From positions 1 through 25,667 of IMG/VR virus record IMGVR_UViG_3300010885_004433: DNA of 25,667 nt, one strand, 5' to 3'. The stretch comes from a virus. Positions 6,003 to 14,283 of the stretch are shown piece by piece; the first letter of the stretch is position 1; the number at the start of each line of letters is the position of its first letter. A program made the translations under genes and the position numbers. A model generated the notes under the pieces. The model had not been told where the DNA came from. It saw only the letters and a program-made list of their open reading frames with translations, and ran no database searches.

Positions 6003-6030
6003 GGCTATGCCCTGTATGAAATGAATACCT

Positions 6031-6468
6031 TTACTTAATACCTAAATGATCCTCAGTGATAAGCTTAAAGGCCCAGCCTCTATCAAGGCAGTATTCAGTA
6101 GCAGCTTTCCACTTCGCCTGGTTCTTCCCCCATGTCATTACCTCAGTAAGGTACTTTCTAGTTCTCTTACTCTGTACCTTAGGCTCCATGGTCTCCTTCT
6201 TAGGTTTTACCTCTAGTATCATGGTCTGAGTAGAACCATCTTTCATTCTAGCTTCCACAATAAAGTCTGGATAGTACCTATGTCTGCGGCTGTCTGTAGG
6301 GCATATATAGGGTATTATTAGTTCTTCTGATCCCCATGCCATGATGGCCGTATTCTCATCTAAATACTTCATGACTCTAAGTTCCCATAACGAACGATAG
6401 ATTATGTTCGTCGGGTCACCTTTGTATTTCTTTGGGTTCTTTGGAGAAAACTTACCTTTATATGCCAT
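6031..6468 (-). CDS. 4: gp4 head completion nuclease
   Basis: This 145-aa protein matches T4 gp4 (gp50/gp4, about 150 aa), needed to finish DNA-filled heads before tail attachment. The N-terminus KGKFSPKNPKKYKGDPT and the YRSLWELRVMKYLD helix are family hallmarks. The fold is the TnsA-like PD-(D/E)xK nuclease: Glu29 in the WEL helix, Asp68 in YYPDF, then Glu86 and Lys88 in ILEVKPKKE. The full catalytic set appears intact. The gene stands apart from the downstream tail operon by 72 bp and is divergent from gp48 across a 31-bp gap. No strong minus-strand promoter is visible upstream; TATATATT close to the start may serve. Codon use is mixed and unremarkable. Confidence 0.92.
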   Translation of the reverse strand: MAYKGKFSPKNPKKYKGDPTNIIYRSLWELRVMKYLDENTAIMAWGSEELIIPYICPTDSRRHRYYPDFIVEARMKDGSTQTMILEVKPKKETMEPKVQSKRTRKYLTEVMTWGKNQAKWKAATEYCLDRGWAFKLITEDHLGIK

Positions 6469-6475
6469 ATAAATA
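6468..6475 (+). promoter_or_regulatory. T4-type late promoter before gp48
   Basis: TATAAATA is an exact match to the T4 late promoter element, in the 31-bp divergent gap before gp48. It ends 24 nt before the ATG, leaving room for a short leader carrying the TAGGAAA ribosome-binding site (about 6488-6493). It is the best candidate for driving the long plus-strand baseplate operon. Confidence 0.7.
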
Positions 6476-6499
6476 TATAGAATAACCTAGGAAACAATA

Positions 6500-7471
6500 A
6501 TGGCTGAAAATAATAATCAAGGCGGGTTTGACTGGATAATAGACCAGATTGCTGGCGACACTTATGCAAACTTAGGGTTTGAATCATCTAAGTATGATTT
6601 TACTTATAGAGTATTTCCTGAAAATCTAGGTAATGAAGAAAACTCACATTATATGATTTTAAATATTAATGTGCCAGTAACGATTAGTGGAACTAGTATT
6701 GTTCAAAATACAGCATTACCAAGCAATGCTCCTTTACTAAATCAAAATTCAAAAGTAGATAGTTTGAGATTTGCTGAATTTCGTAGATATAATGAAAATC
6801 AAGGTGGTGGCGGTGTCGGTAGGGGAATAGCATCAAGACGTATTGCAGCAGCAGTTGCTCTACATATGCCTAATTCTGGGTTAGTATATACAGAAGATAA
6901 CAAATATGAAGCTGCCACATTATCTTCAATGGTTAGCGGTATTGTATCAGGCGCATCTACCTTTATCGGCTCTCTTGATCCGACAGGCGTGAGCGGTAAA
7001 TTACTTGGAAGATTAGGTACATTAGCAGATGGTACTGGCAGTACAATTAAGAATACAGCTAAAATTGCAGGTACTCCTATTAATCCAATGGTTGAAGTTA
7101 TATTTACCACTCGACCACAACGCCAGTGGATGTTTGAAGTTTTAATGGCACCAAGAACACAAACAGAAGCAGAAGCCATACGTGAGATCATTAGAACAAT
7201 TCGTTATTATGCTGCGCCTGAATTACAAGCCGGTGGTTTTGTTTTTATACCACCTGCTGAATTTGATATTACATTTTATAGAAATGGTGAAGAAAATACC
7301 TATTTACCACGTATTAATACTTGTGTGCTTGAAAAGATCGATATTGACTATGCACCAGCAGATGGCATATATGCTACATTTAGCAATGGTGCGCCTGTGG
7401 CTGTTAGAATGAGTTTAGGTTTTAGAGAAATTGAAATTAATCACAAAGCTAGAGTATTGTTGGGATTCTAA
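6500..7471 (+). CDS. 48: gp48 baseplate tail tube cap
   Basis: This 323-aa protein corresponds to T4 gp48 (364 aa), which caps the hub and, with gp54, forms the platform for the tail tube. Supporting features are the N-terminal YTFRVFPENLG-type strand region (here YDFTYRVFPENLG), a Gly/Ala-rich middle (residues 135-190), and the C-terminal half. That half contains INPMVEVIFTTRPQRQWMFE, EIIRTIRYYAAPE and FVFIPPAEFDITFYRNGEEN, the tube-like fold shared with gp19. It ends FREIEINHKARVLLGF. It is first in the plus-strand operon behind a late promoter and overlaps gp53 by one base (TAATG at 7471), suggesting coupled translation. Confidence 0.85.
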   Translation: MAENNNQGGFDWIIDQIAGDTYANLGFESSKYDFTYRVFPENLGNEENSHYMILNINVPVTISGTSIVQNTALPSNAPLLNQNSKVDSLRFAEFRRYNENQGGGGVGRGIASRRIAAAVALHMPNSGLVYTEDNKYEAATLSSMVSGIVSGASTFIGSLDPTGVSGKLLGRLGTLADGTGSTIKNTAKIAGTPINPMVEVIFTTRPQRQWMFEVLMAPRTQTEAEAIREIIRTIRYYAAPELQAGGFVFIPPAEFDITFYRNGEENTYLPRINTCVLEKIDIDYAPADGIYATFSNGAPVAVRMSLGFREIEINHKARVLLGF

Positions 7472-8367
7472 TGGCAAATTTTTTAGATAAATTTCCTCTT
7501 GTCCGATACACAGTAGACAAGAAACTATTAAATGAGTATGATACCGTAAGGAATATATTATTTCGTATAGGCATACTTAAAGATATAATGGAAGTAAATG
7601 TCAATGCTTACTATTATTATGCTATAAAAGATTCAGATACCCCTGAAACCTTAGCTGAAAAAATATACGGTAATGCAGAAGCTCACTGGATCATTCTATA
7701 TGCTAATAACATATATGACCCATATTTCGACTGGCCTATGAATGAAAAAGTCTTTGAAAAATATATAATAAAAAAATATGGTTCACTAGAATGGGCTAAG
7801 ATTAACTACCACCATTATGAAAAAGTAATAACTAGAGAAAACCCTTTTGATCAGGTCACCATGACCACACGCTTCGAAGTTAATGATAAGATATTGACTG
7901 ATGGCATATTAACATTAGTGACCCATTGGACAGATTATCAGCTAGGTGAAATAGCTTTTGTGGGTGAATCAGTTGTATCAAATACCTTCTCTGGTCGAGT
8001 TATAGCATGGAATAATGTTAATAACCAGATCGTCTTAGCTAATACTAATGGAGCAATTGCGCCTCTACAAGACTTAGTAGGTAATAGTTCAGCCGCTAAT
8101 AATGTTGTATTGTCTGTTGATTTACCTATAGTTCCTATGGATGCATATAATACCCTAGTTGATACCACAGATTTTGCCACATATGAGGTGGCTGGTAAGA
8201 CAGTATTCGAGACGCTATCTAGAGACAAAATAACCTATTATGATTATGAAGAGCGTTTAAATGAATCTAAGCGCCAAATCAAGATAATTCAACCACAATA
8301 TTATAATCAAATTATAAGCGAATTTGATAGTATAACAGGTCTAAGACCATTTAGTAGAAGACCATAA
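7471..8367 (+). CDS. 53: gp53 baseplate wedge protein
   Basis: This 298-aa protein matches T4 gp53, which locks wedges around the hub. The N-terminus FLDKFPLVRYTVD and the LysM-like part around residues 52-80 (SDTPETLAEKIYGNAEAHW, then IILYANNIYDPYFDWP) are diagnostic. It is about 100 residues longer than T4 gp53 (196 aa). The extra part includes a beta module at residues 159-208 (GEIAFVGESVV then FSGRVIAWNNVNNQIVLAN) that has a close counterpart in gp8. The C-terminal YYDYEERLNESKRQIKIIQP segment is typical of cyanophage-type gp53. Confidence 0.92.
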   Translation: MANFLDKFPLVRYTVDKKLLNEYDTVRNILFRIGILKDIMEVNVNAYYYYAIKDSDTPETLAEKIYGNAEAHWIILYANNIYDPYFDWPMNEKVFEKYIIKKYGSLEWAKINYHHYEKVITRENPFDQVTMTTRFEVNDKILTDGILTLVTHWTDYQLGEIAFVGESVVSNTFSGRVIAWNNVNNQIVLANTNGAIAPLQDLVGNSSAANNVVLSVDLPIVPMDAYNTLVDTTDFATYEVAGKTVFETLSRDKITYYDYEERLNESKRQIKIIQPQYYNQIISEFDSITGLRPFSRRP

Positions 8368-8369
8368 TT

Positions 8370-9638
8370 ATGCCAGAAACCAGCGGAACATTTAAATATC
8401 CTAGAAATAATAATCCAATACCAGAATCATCAGATGCTAAAACATCATTTGAAATAATATTTGATGGTATTAATGATTCATTATTTGCTGATCTCAGTGC
8501 TAAGTCTATATCACTTACTGAGAGTATATTAACACCCGGTCTACAAACATCTATAACATTTCATAGTTATTTACATACACCAATAATTAAAACTTTAGAT
8601 AATTTCAAAAGTGCCGCTGTTAATGTTATACTGTCAAAACCTGTATTAAAATTATTTGATTTTGACCCTCAATTAAGTATATATTCACGTATATATCGAC
8701 TTAGCAATAGAAAACTAATTGCTGCTAATGTAGAAGAATTTACCCTTCATGGCTGTGATGACACTCTATTAAATGATGCTCGTAATTTAGTATCAAAATC
8801 ATGGAAATGTGTTACTCCATCATCTATTGTAACAGAGGTTCTTCGTTCATGTGTCGGTGCTAAAATTATAGACATTGAATCATCATCACCAGCCAGAGAT
8901 TTTATTGCTGAGAATATTCATCCGTTTCAAGTAATAAACCAGCAGGCCGATGTGGCTCTAGCAGGTGGTAATGACCCATCATTTGTTCACTATATGACAT
9001 ACGAAGGTTTTCAAGACGGGCAACCTATTGGCACCCACCATTTTCGTTCACTTAGTAGTTTAACCGCAGATAATAAAGGTGTAGCTAGGTTCTTTTCACA
9101 AGAAACAGGTCTTAACTCTGGTTTTAATCATCCAGAATCTATCTTAGATTATACCTTTCTTTGCGATTTTGATTATTTGTCTGATATATTAAATGGTTTA
9201 GATTTAAATGGTAAACAAATGGCATCATTGACTGTGGTAAATACTATGTTAAAGCAACAAAGTTTACTAGGTAATAAAGCAACGGGTTGTGGTGTGGGCG
9301 GCGGTCAATTTATGGCGGCATTTAGTAATTTCAATTCAGCCGGTGACCAAGATTCATGTAATACCGATGTAGAAAAACACTTATTAACCAGACAAGCTAG
9401 AATGAGTTTATTAGAAGAAGATAAATTAGCCCTTAGATTAACTGTACCATTTAATAGTGCGCTACATGCAGGTAAAATGATTGAAGTATATATTGCTAAT
9501 AAAGCTTCTAAAAAATTTAATAATTATGGTACAGGGCTATATCTAATACATAGTATGACCCATGATGTCAGAACTGGTGGTTTTGGCACCACCACAATGG
9601 ACTGCGTATCACAAAGCGTTGGTGGAGGTATTCAATAA
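8370..9638 (+). CDS. 27: gp27-like baseplate hub protein
   Basis: This 422-aa protein occupies the T4 gp27 position before the gp5-type protein and has similar length (T4 gp27, 391 aa). Visible segments include FEIIFDGINDSLFADLSAKS, a series of beta-rich stretches, LVSKSWKCVTPSSIVTEVLR and IHPFQVINQQADVALAGGND followed by PSFVHYMTYEG. The HPFxVxxxxxxxA and 'FVHYMTYE' pattern is typical of hub proteins with gpD/VgrG-like folds, where the trimer forms the torus that sits on the gp5-type protein. The C-terminus SVGGGIQ runs straight into the next gene with a TAATG overlap. Assignment rests on pattern plus gene order. Confidence 0.75.
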   Translation: MPETSGTFKYPRNNNPIPESSDAKTSFEIIFDGINDSLFADLSAKSISLTESILTPGLQTSITFHSYLHTPIIKTLDNFKSAAVNVILSKPVLKLFDFDPQLSIYSRIYRLSNRKLIAANVEEFTLHGCDDTLLNDARNLVSKSWKCVTPSSIVTEVLRSCVGAKIIDIESSSPARDFIAENIHPFQVINQQADVALAGGNDPSFVHYMTYEGFQDGQPIGTHHFRSLSSLTADNKGVARFFSQETGLNSGFNHPESILDYTFLCDFDYLSDILNGLDLNGKQMASLTVVNTMLKQQSLLGNKATGCGVGGGQFMAAFSNFNSAGDQDSCNTDVEKHLLTRQARMSLLEEDKLALRLTVPFNSALHAGKMIEVYIANKASKKFNNYGTGLYLIHSMTHDVRTGGFGTTTMDCVSQSVGGGIQ

Positions 9639-10891
9639 TGGTCGCTTATCCAAATGAAAATAAAATAGTATACGGTATTGTTGTTGGTGGTAATGATAGT
9701 GATCCTGATCCAACTCAGTCTGGTGGTTGCCGTATATATTTACCTCATGAATATGGTAAAGATGTAGATATTAAACATTTGCCATTTGCTCGAAATCTAG
9801 CGCAAGGCAATCAAGGCGGTATTGAGAATTTCAACCCGCCGCCAGAACACGGCTCAGCCGTTATGTGTATGAAGATGGCTGGTCATGCTGGCACTGGGCA
9901 TCTTCATATTATGGGTGCTGTGCCAAATGATATTAGCCGAGGTGGCACTACGCCTGGTAATAGTAATCCATGGCCTGCTATAGATAAAGCTATTAAAGAT
10001 ATAACTAAAAAAAGAATACCACCTAATATTGGTTCAGGTGAAGCAGGTTCAAAACCACCAAAAGAAAAAGGTCAATATCACTCACATAGTCTAATGAAGA
10101 GTATACCATCAACTGGTACTTTATGGCCCATGAACGGCGTGACAATACCTCAAATGTCTAATATTACCACTGCTGTTCAAGCTTTTTCCGGTATGTTATC
10201 TGGAGATATGCTAAGTATGCTACCAGGTATGAATATGTCACTAGGTGGTTTGTTAAGTGGTATGGGTGATAAATTACTCGGTGAATTAATGAAGAATATG
10301 CCACCTGAAATTGGTGCTGCTATGAACTCTATGTCTAATTTAATGCAGACAATTGAATCAGCCGAGAGTGGTGGTTTTTCTATGGCATCTAAAGTTAACC
10401 CCGATATATTCTTTAAAAACGCCGCTGACGTTCTCTCAGATGCTAGAACAATATATGATCTAGTTGGTTCATTTCAGAGGCTACAGCACGATACTTCATT
10501 ATATGGTCTAGATAGTTTACCACCAGTAAATATTACTTCAACTGGTGGTCCATTTGGTGATATACCTATGCAAATTGATGCTTTGGGTAATATTACTAGT
10601 TTGGCTCCTGAACCAGTGCAGAAATTGGCTGAAGCATTTGGATCTTTAATGTCTAACGGATCAGGGTTTCCAGGTGTATTTCCTGGTGCTAATATGTTTG
10701 GTGGTTCTTCTCAGGTATTAAATAATATGTTTCAACGATTAAAGCCAGAAGAATTAACCAAAGCTACCCAGCAAATGCAAAAGGGTGTAGCACCCGGCGT
10801 AGACCCTAGAAAAGCAGTAAATAATATGCATAAATTTGCTACATCGGCCGAGAAATTGGGCTTAAAGGCTCTCGAAAAAGTTTTATCATGA
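9638..10891 (+). CDS. 5: gp5-type OB-fold hub protein lacking lysozyme
   Basis: Residues 1-100 of this 417-aa protein match the gp5 N-terminal OB fold (VYGIVVGGNDSDPDPTQSGG, CRIYLPHEYG, NPPPEHGSAVMCMKMAGHAG then THLH-like GHLHIMGAVPND). The OB fold joins the hub torus to the spike. T4 gp5 would continue into lysozyme and beta-helix domains; neither is present. Instead there is a Pro/Lys-rich stretch (110-145), then a Met- and Gly-rich segment (about 173-250; some 13 Met in 78 residues). A helical region follows (KNAADVLSDARTIYDLVGSF) and a C-terminus rich in Gln, Met and Lys. It overlaps the upstream gene at TAATG. The spike gene follows 10 bp later behind a GAGG ribosome-binding site. The gene symbol refers to the OB domain only. 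Confidence 0.78.
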   Translation: MVAYPNENKIVYGIVVGGNDSDPDPTQSGGCRIYLPHEYGKDVDIKHLPFARNLAQGNQGGIENFNPPPEHGSAVMCMKMAGHAGTGHLHIMGAVPNDISRGGTTPGNSNPWPAIDKAIKDITKKRIPPNIGSGEAGSKPPKEKGQYHSHSLMKSIPSTGTLWPMNGVTIPQMSNITTAVQAFSGMLSGDMLSMLPGMNMSLGGLLSGMGDKLLGELMKNMPPEIGAAMNSMSNLMQTIESAESGGFSMASKVNPDIFFKNAADVLSDARTIYDLVGSFQRLQHDTSLYGLDSLPPVNITSTGGPFGDIPMQIDALGNITSLAPEPVQKLAEAFGSLMSNGSGFPGVFPGANMFGGSSQVLNNMFQRLKPEELTKATQQMQKGVAPGVDPRKAVNNMHKFATSAEKLGLKALEKVLS

Positions 10892-10901
10892 GGATTAATT
10901 A

Positions 10902-11798
10902 ATGTCAACTAATGCAACATCTACTGACCCAAAAGACAAGACACCAGAGAAGTGGTCAGGCCCTAAAGATGGGCGTGAATTAAGCGGCGCTGGTACATAT
11001 CCTAATTACAATTCACATAAGACCCGTTCAGGTCATGTATTTACTATGGATGATAGTGACGGCGCCGAGACAGTTACCCTACAGCACCGTGGTGGGTCTA
11101 TGGTTCAATTTTTACCAGATGGAGCCGTGCAATTCGTTTCTCATAATGGACAATATAACTTTGTCTTTGGTGAAAATCGAGTACATATCACTGGCGCATA
11201 TGATGTTACTGTAAAGGGCGGTGGCTCACTGCGAGTAGAGGGCGACTATAATCATACCGTCATGGGTAACCATAATATGACCGTAAATGGTGATTACAAT
11301 ATGACTGCGAAGAACATGAATGCCACAATACGTGGTAATATGGATACCTCAGCTAAGAACATGACAACCAAGGTACAGGGTTCTACAGAGATCACCACAG
11401 AAGGTGTTACCTCTATTGCGTCTCATGGCGGTCTGTCTATGTCTTCATCTGGCGAATCGGTATCTATTCTAGGTCAGGGTGATCTTGGTATTGGCGCCAC
11501 AGGTAAAATCATGTTACATTCTGGCGATACACTAGACGTTAAATCAGGAGCAGCTATGCGCCTAGGTTCTGACGCCAGTATTGATGTAAAGGCAGATGGC
11601 ATATTACGCACCGAATCAGGTGGTCAAACATCAATCAAAGCTGGTGGTATTATTGGCGCCGACGGCACAAATATATATCTTAACTCTGGATCATCTCAGT
11701 CAGCCGATAGTGCGAAGGAGATGGAAATTAATATACCTAAACCAACTAATCCAAATGCCGAAGCTGGTTCTTCTAGCGGCGGTACTAGTGTAGCATAA
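10902..11798 (+). CDS. gp5C-type beta-helix spike protein
   Basis: This 298-aa protein resembles the C-terminal needle of T4 gp5/VgrG. After a disordered, charged N-terminus (1-35) comes TRSGHVFTMDDSDGAETVTL and the DGAVQFVSHNG strand. Octad repeats of the VxGxxxxx type follow at about 95-160 (VKGGGSLR, VEGDYNHT, VMGNHNMT, VNGDYNMT), the signature of the triple-stranded beta-helix. A second glycine/serine-rich repeat zone (160-270) continues the helix. The tail (EINIPKPTNPNAEAGSSSGG) is disordered and may bind a tip protein. In T4 this domain is part of gp5; here it is a separate gene directly after the OB-fold gene. Confidence 0.85.
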   Translation: MSTNATSTDPKDKTPEKWSGPKDGRELSGAGTYPNYNSHKTRSGHVFTMDDSDGAETVTLQHRGGSMVQFLPDGAVQFVSHNGQYNFVFGENRVHITGAYDVTVKGGGSLRVEGDYNHTVMGNHNMTVNGDYNMTAKNMNATIRGNMDTSAKNMTTKVQGSTEITTEGVTSIASHGGLSMSSSGESVSILGQGDLGIGATGKIMLHSGDTLDVKSGAAMRLGSDASIDVKADGILRTESGGQTSIKAGGIIGADGTNIYLNSGSSQSADSAKEMEINIPKPTNPNAEAGSSSGGTSVA

Positions 11799-11806
11799 AT
11801 AAAGAT

Positions 11807-12208
11807 ATGGTAAACATTATCGCACGTAAAAACGACTATTCAGACTTAGACCTGAATTTCATACCTCATCCTACTACAGGTGATGTTATGAAAAAAACAG
11901 GTGTTGAAGCAATTAAAAGGTCAGTTCGTAATTTAATTTTGACCAATTTTTATGACCGACCTTTTCAATCATATATTGGCTCAGGCGCATTAAAAATATT
12001 ATTTGAAAATGCTTCGCCAATTACATCTAATTTATTGTCAGACGCTATTAGACAAGTTATACGAAACTTTGAACCTAGAGTTCGTCTAGAACAAGTAAAA
12101 GTTCAGTTTGATATTGATAATAATGGGTATAATGCTTCGTTATATTTTACAATACTAAACAGTAATGAACCAGCAATAATTAACTTATTCTTAGAGCGCA
12201 TTAGATGA
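11807..12208 (+). CDS. 25: gp25 baseplate wedge protein
   Basis: This 133-aa protein has the length and pattern of T4 gp25 (132 aa), the wedge core component that also seeds the tail sheath. Key features are DLNFIPHPTTGDVMKKTGVEA, VRNLILTNFYDRPF and the conserved EPR motif in IRNFEPRVRLEQVKV (about residues 89-95). The domain is related to sheath-initiator and lysozyme-like wedge proteins of other contractile systems but has no known enzymatic role here. It overlaps gp6 by four bases (ATGA). CATAAATA lies just upstream. Confidence 0.95.
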   Translation: MVNIIARKNDYSDLDLNFIPHPTTGDVMKKTGVEAIKRSVRNLILTNFYDRPFQSYIGSGALKILFENASPITSNLLSDAIRQVIRNFEPRVRLEQVKVQFDIDNNGYNASLYFTILNSNEPAIINLFLERIR

Positions 12209-14283
12209 GTACAGCAAACACTTCCTTAAGAATAGCAGAACTTGATTTTGATTCTATCAAGAACAATCTGAAGAATTACTTACGTAGCCAGTCGGAGTTT
12301 CAAGACTTTGACTTTGAAGGCTCCGGCATGTCCATTTTACTGGACCTGTTAGCCTATAATACTCACTATATGGGTTATTATTTAAATATGGTAGGTAATG
12401 AATCATTCCTTGATACAGCCCAGCTAAGAGAATCGATGGTCTCTATTGGTAAATTAATGAATTATGTGCCAGCATCTAAGAAAGGTGCTAGTACAAAGAT
12501 CAATATTACTGTTACGCCTGCGCCTGGTTCAGAAGATATCACTGCTCAGGCTGTTACAATAGACAAATATACTAAGCTACTTGGTGCTGATATTAATGGT
12601 GTCAATTATCCATTCGTTACAATATATTCAAACTCAGCATCTAAGATTGCTGGTTCATTTAACTTTGCTAATGTGGTTATCAAACAAGGTGAAGTAGTTA
12701 CCCGTCAATTTGAAATGGATGCTCAAAATACTCGCCGTCGATTTAAATTACCATCATCAAATGTTGACATATCTACCGTGGCCGTATCTGTGCAAGAATC
12801 TAGTACAAATACCAGTATAACGGTATATAATGTATATGATGATATTACCTTAGTTAAAGGCAGCACCGCAGCATATTTTATTGAAGAAGATACTGATTTA
12901 AATTATGTGGTCCAGTTTGGTGATGATATTATTGGTAAGAAACCAAAGATTGGTTCAATTATTAATATTACTTATCTTGATACAATTGGTAAAGGGGCTA
13001 ATAGTATTAACGTATTTACCTTTACTGATAAAATTGGTAGTCGTTATAGTAGTAATGTTATCATTAATTCGACCGCACCGACATATGGTGCAGCAGATAA
13101 AGAATCTGTAGAAGAAATTCGTTTTAGGGCACCTTATCATTATACAGCCCAGAACCGTGCAGTAACTAAGTTAGACTATGAAACTCTTCTACTCAGAGAT
13201 TTTCCATTTATTAATTCAATCTCGGTATGGGGTGGTGAAGATAATGACCCTGTAGTTTATGGTAAAGTATATCTATCACTTAAACCAACTACAAATTACA
13301 TTTTGACAACCGCTCAAAAAGAACAGATTAAAGAAAACTTGATCAAGAGCCGTAATGTATTGACCATTATTCCTGAGATTGTAGACCCAGATTATGAATA
13401 TATTACCTTATTAGGTAAGATCACATATAATCCAAGCAAAACAGGCCGAACAGCAGACCAAATCTTGACACTGGTTAAGGCTGCCATATCAGATTATAAT
13501 AATGCAGAACTTAAAAGCTTTAACTCAATATTTCGTAAGTCGAAGCTTCAACAATATATGGAAAATGCTGAGCCATCTATTACTGGTTCAGACATTCAAA
13601 TATATCTACAAAAACGCCAGATTTTAAATCTTGGTGACACAGAGAATATTAGAATACGATATAATTTACCTTTAAGAAGAGGTGATTACATATCTAAGCT
13701 TTATACATTCCCTGAAGTAATATCTAAAGATTTGATTGATGTTTCAAGAAGTACCTTTATTGAAGAAGTGCCAGAATCATTTACAGGCGTCGAAAGCATT
13801 TCTATTGAAAATCCAGGTATTCGTTATACAGAGATGCCAACTGTGACTATTACAGGTGACGGTATTGGAGCTACTGCTTTGGCTAAAGTGGTAAATGGAA
13901 AAATTTCGACAATAAAAATAACAAATAAAGGAACTAATTATACTAGAGCAACCGTAGCTATTAATGGCGGCGGTGGTTCAGAAGCCTCAGCCACAGCAGT
14001 TCTAGAAGCTAGAAAAGGTACATTACGTACATTCTATTACAAAGATAATGGCGAAAAGGTTATTATCAATAGCAATGCTGGTACGATTGATTATGATACA
14101 GGTGAGATATTCTTAGTAGCCTTTACACCTGTATCGTTGGTGGCTAATGATTATTATCCTAATGACGTACTAACATTCAATACACCTTCTCAGAGTGAAA
14201 TTATTAATCCATTGCGTAATAGAATATTACAGATAGATGAAGGTGATCCATTTGCACTTCAACTTAGAGTAGAAGCGGAATAA
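12205..14283 (+). CDS. 6: gp6 baseplate wedge protein
   Basis: This 692-aa protein corresponds to T4 gp6 (660 aa), whose dimers form the inner ring that ties wedges together. The N-terminus is classic: LRIAELDFDSIKNNLKNYL, then FDFEGSGMSILLDLLAYNTH and GYYLNMVGNESFLDTAQLRE. The middle has the J-like fold with YVVQFGDDIIGKKPKIGS and RFRAPYHYTAQNRAVTKLDYE, seen across contractile baseplates. An inserted glycine-rich beta module occupies about residues 529-602 (NPGIRYTEMPTVTITGDGIG, then NKGTNYTRATVAINGGGGS). Similar modules occur in three other proteins here. The C-terminus (DEGDPFALQLRVEAE) is also typical. It overlaps gp25 (ATGA) and the next gene (TAATG at 14283). Confidence 0.95.
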   Translation: MSTANTSLRIAELDFDSIKNNLKNYLRSQSEFQDFDFEGSGMSILLDLLAYNTHYMGYYLNMVGNESFLDTAQLRESMVSIGKLMNYVPASKKGASTKINITVTPAPGSEDITAQAVTIDKYTKLLGADINGVNYPFVTIYSNSASKIAGSFNFANVVIKQGEVVTRQFEMDAQNTRRRFKLPSSNVDISTVAVSVQESSTNTSITVYNVYDDITLVKGSTAAYFIEEDTDLNYVVQFGDDIIGKKPKIGSIINITYLDTIGKGANSINVFTFTDKIGSRYSSNVIINSTAPTYGAADKESVEEIRFRAPYHYTAQNRAVTKLDYETLLLRDFPFINSISVWGGEDNDPVVYGKVYLSLKPTTNYILTTAQKEQIKENLIKSRNVLTIIPEIVDPDYEYITLLGKITYNPSKTGRTADQILTLVKAAISDYNNAELKSFNSIFRKSKLQQYMENAEPSITGSDIQIYLQKRQILNLGDTENIRIRYNLPLRRGDYISKLYTFPEVISKDLIDVSRSTFIEEVPESFTGVESISIENPGIRYTEMPTVTITGDGIGATALAKVVNGKISTIKITNKGTNYTRATVAINGGGGSEASATAVLEARKGTLRTFYYKDNGEKVIINSNAGTIDYDTGEIFLVAFTPVSLVANDYYPNDVLTFNTPSQSEIINPLRNRILQIDEGDPFALQLRVEAE

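Noticed and set aside
6799-7191. 130-aa minus-strand ORF inside gp48
   Set aside because: gp48 is well supported in the plus frame; the antisense frame has Pro/Thr-rich composition without a known pattern and no start signal.
11794-11801. CATAAATA as a firm late promoter for gp25
   Set aside because: It overlaps the stop of the spike gene and lies too close to the ATG for a normal leader. gp25 is more simply served by operon transcription, so it is kept only as a low-interest observation.
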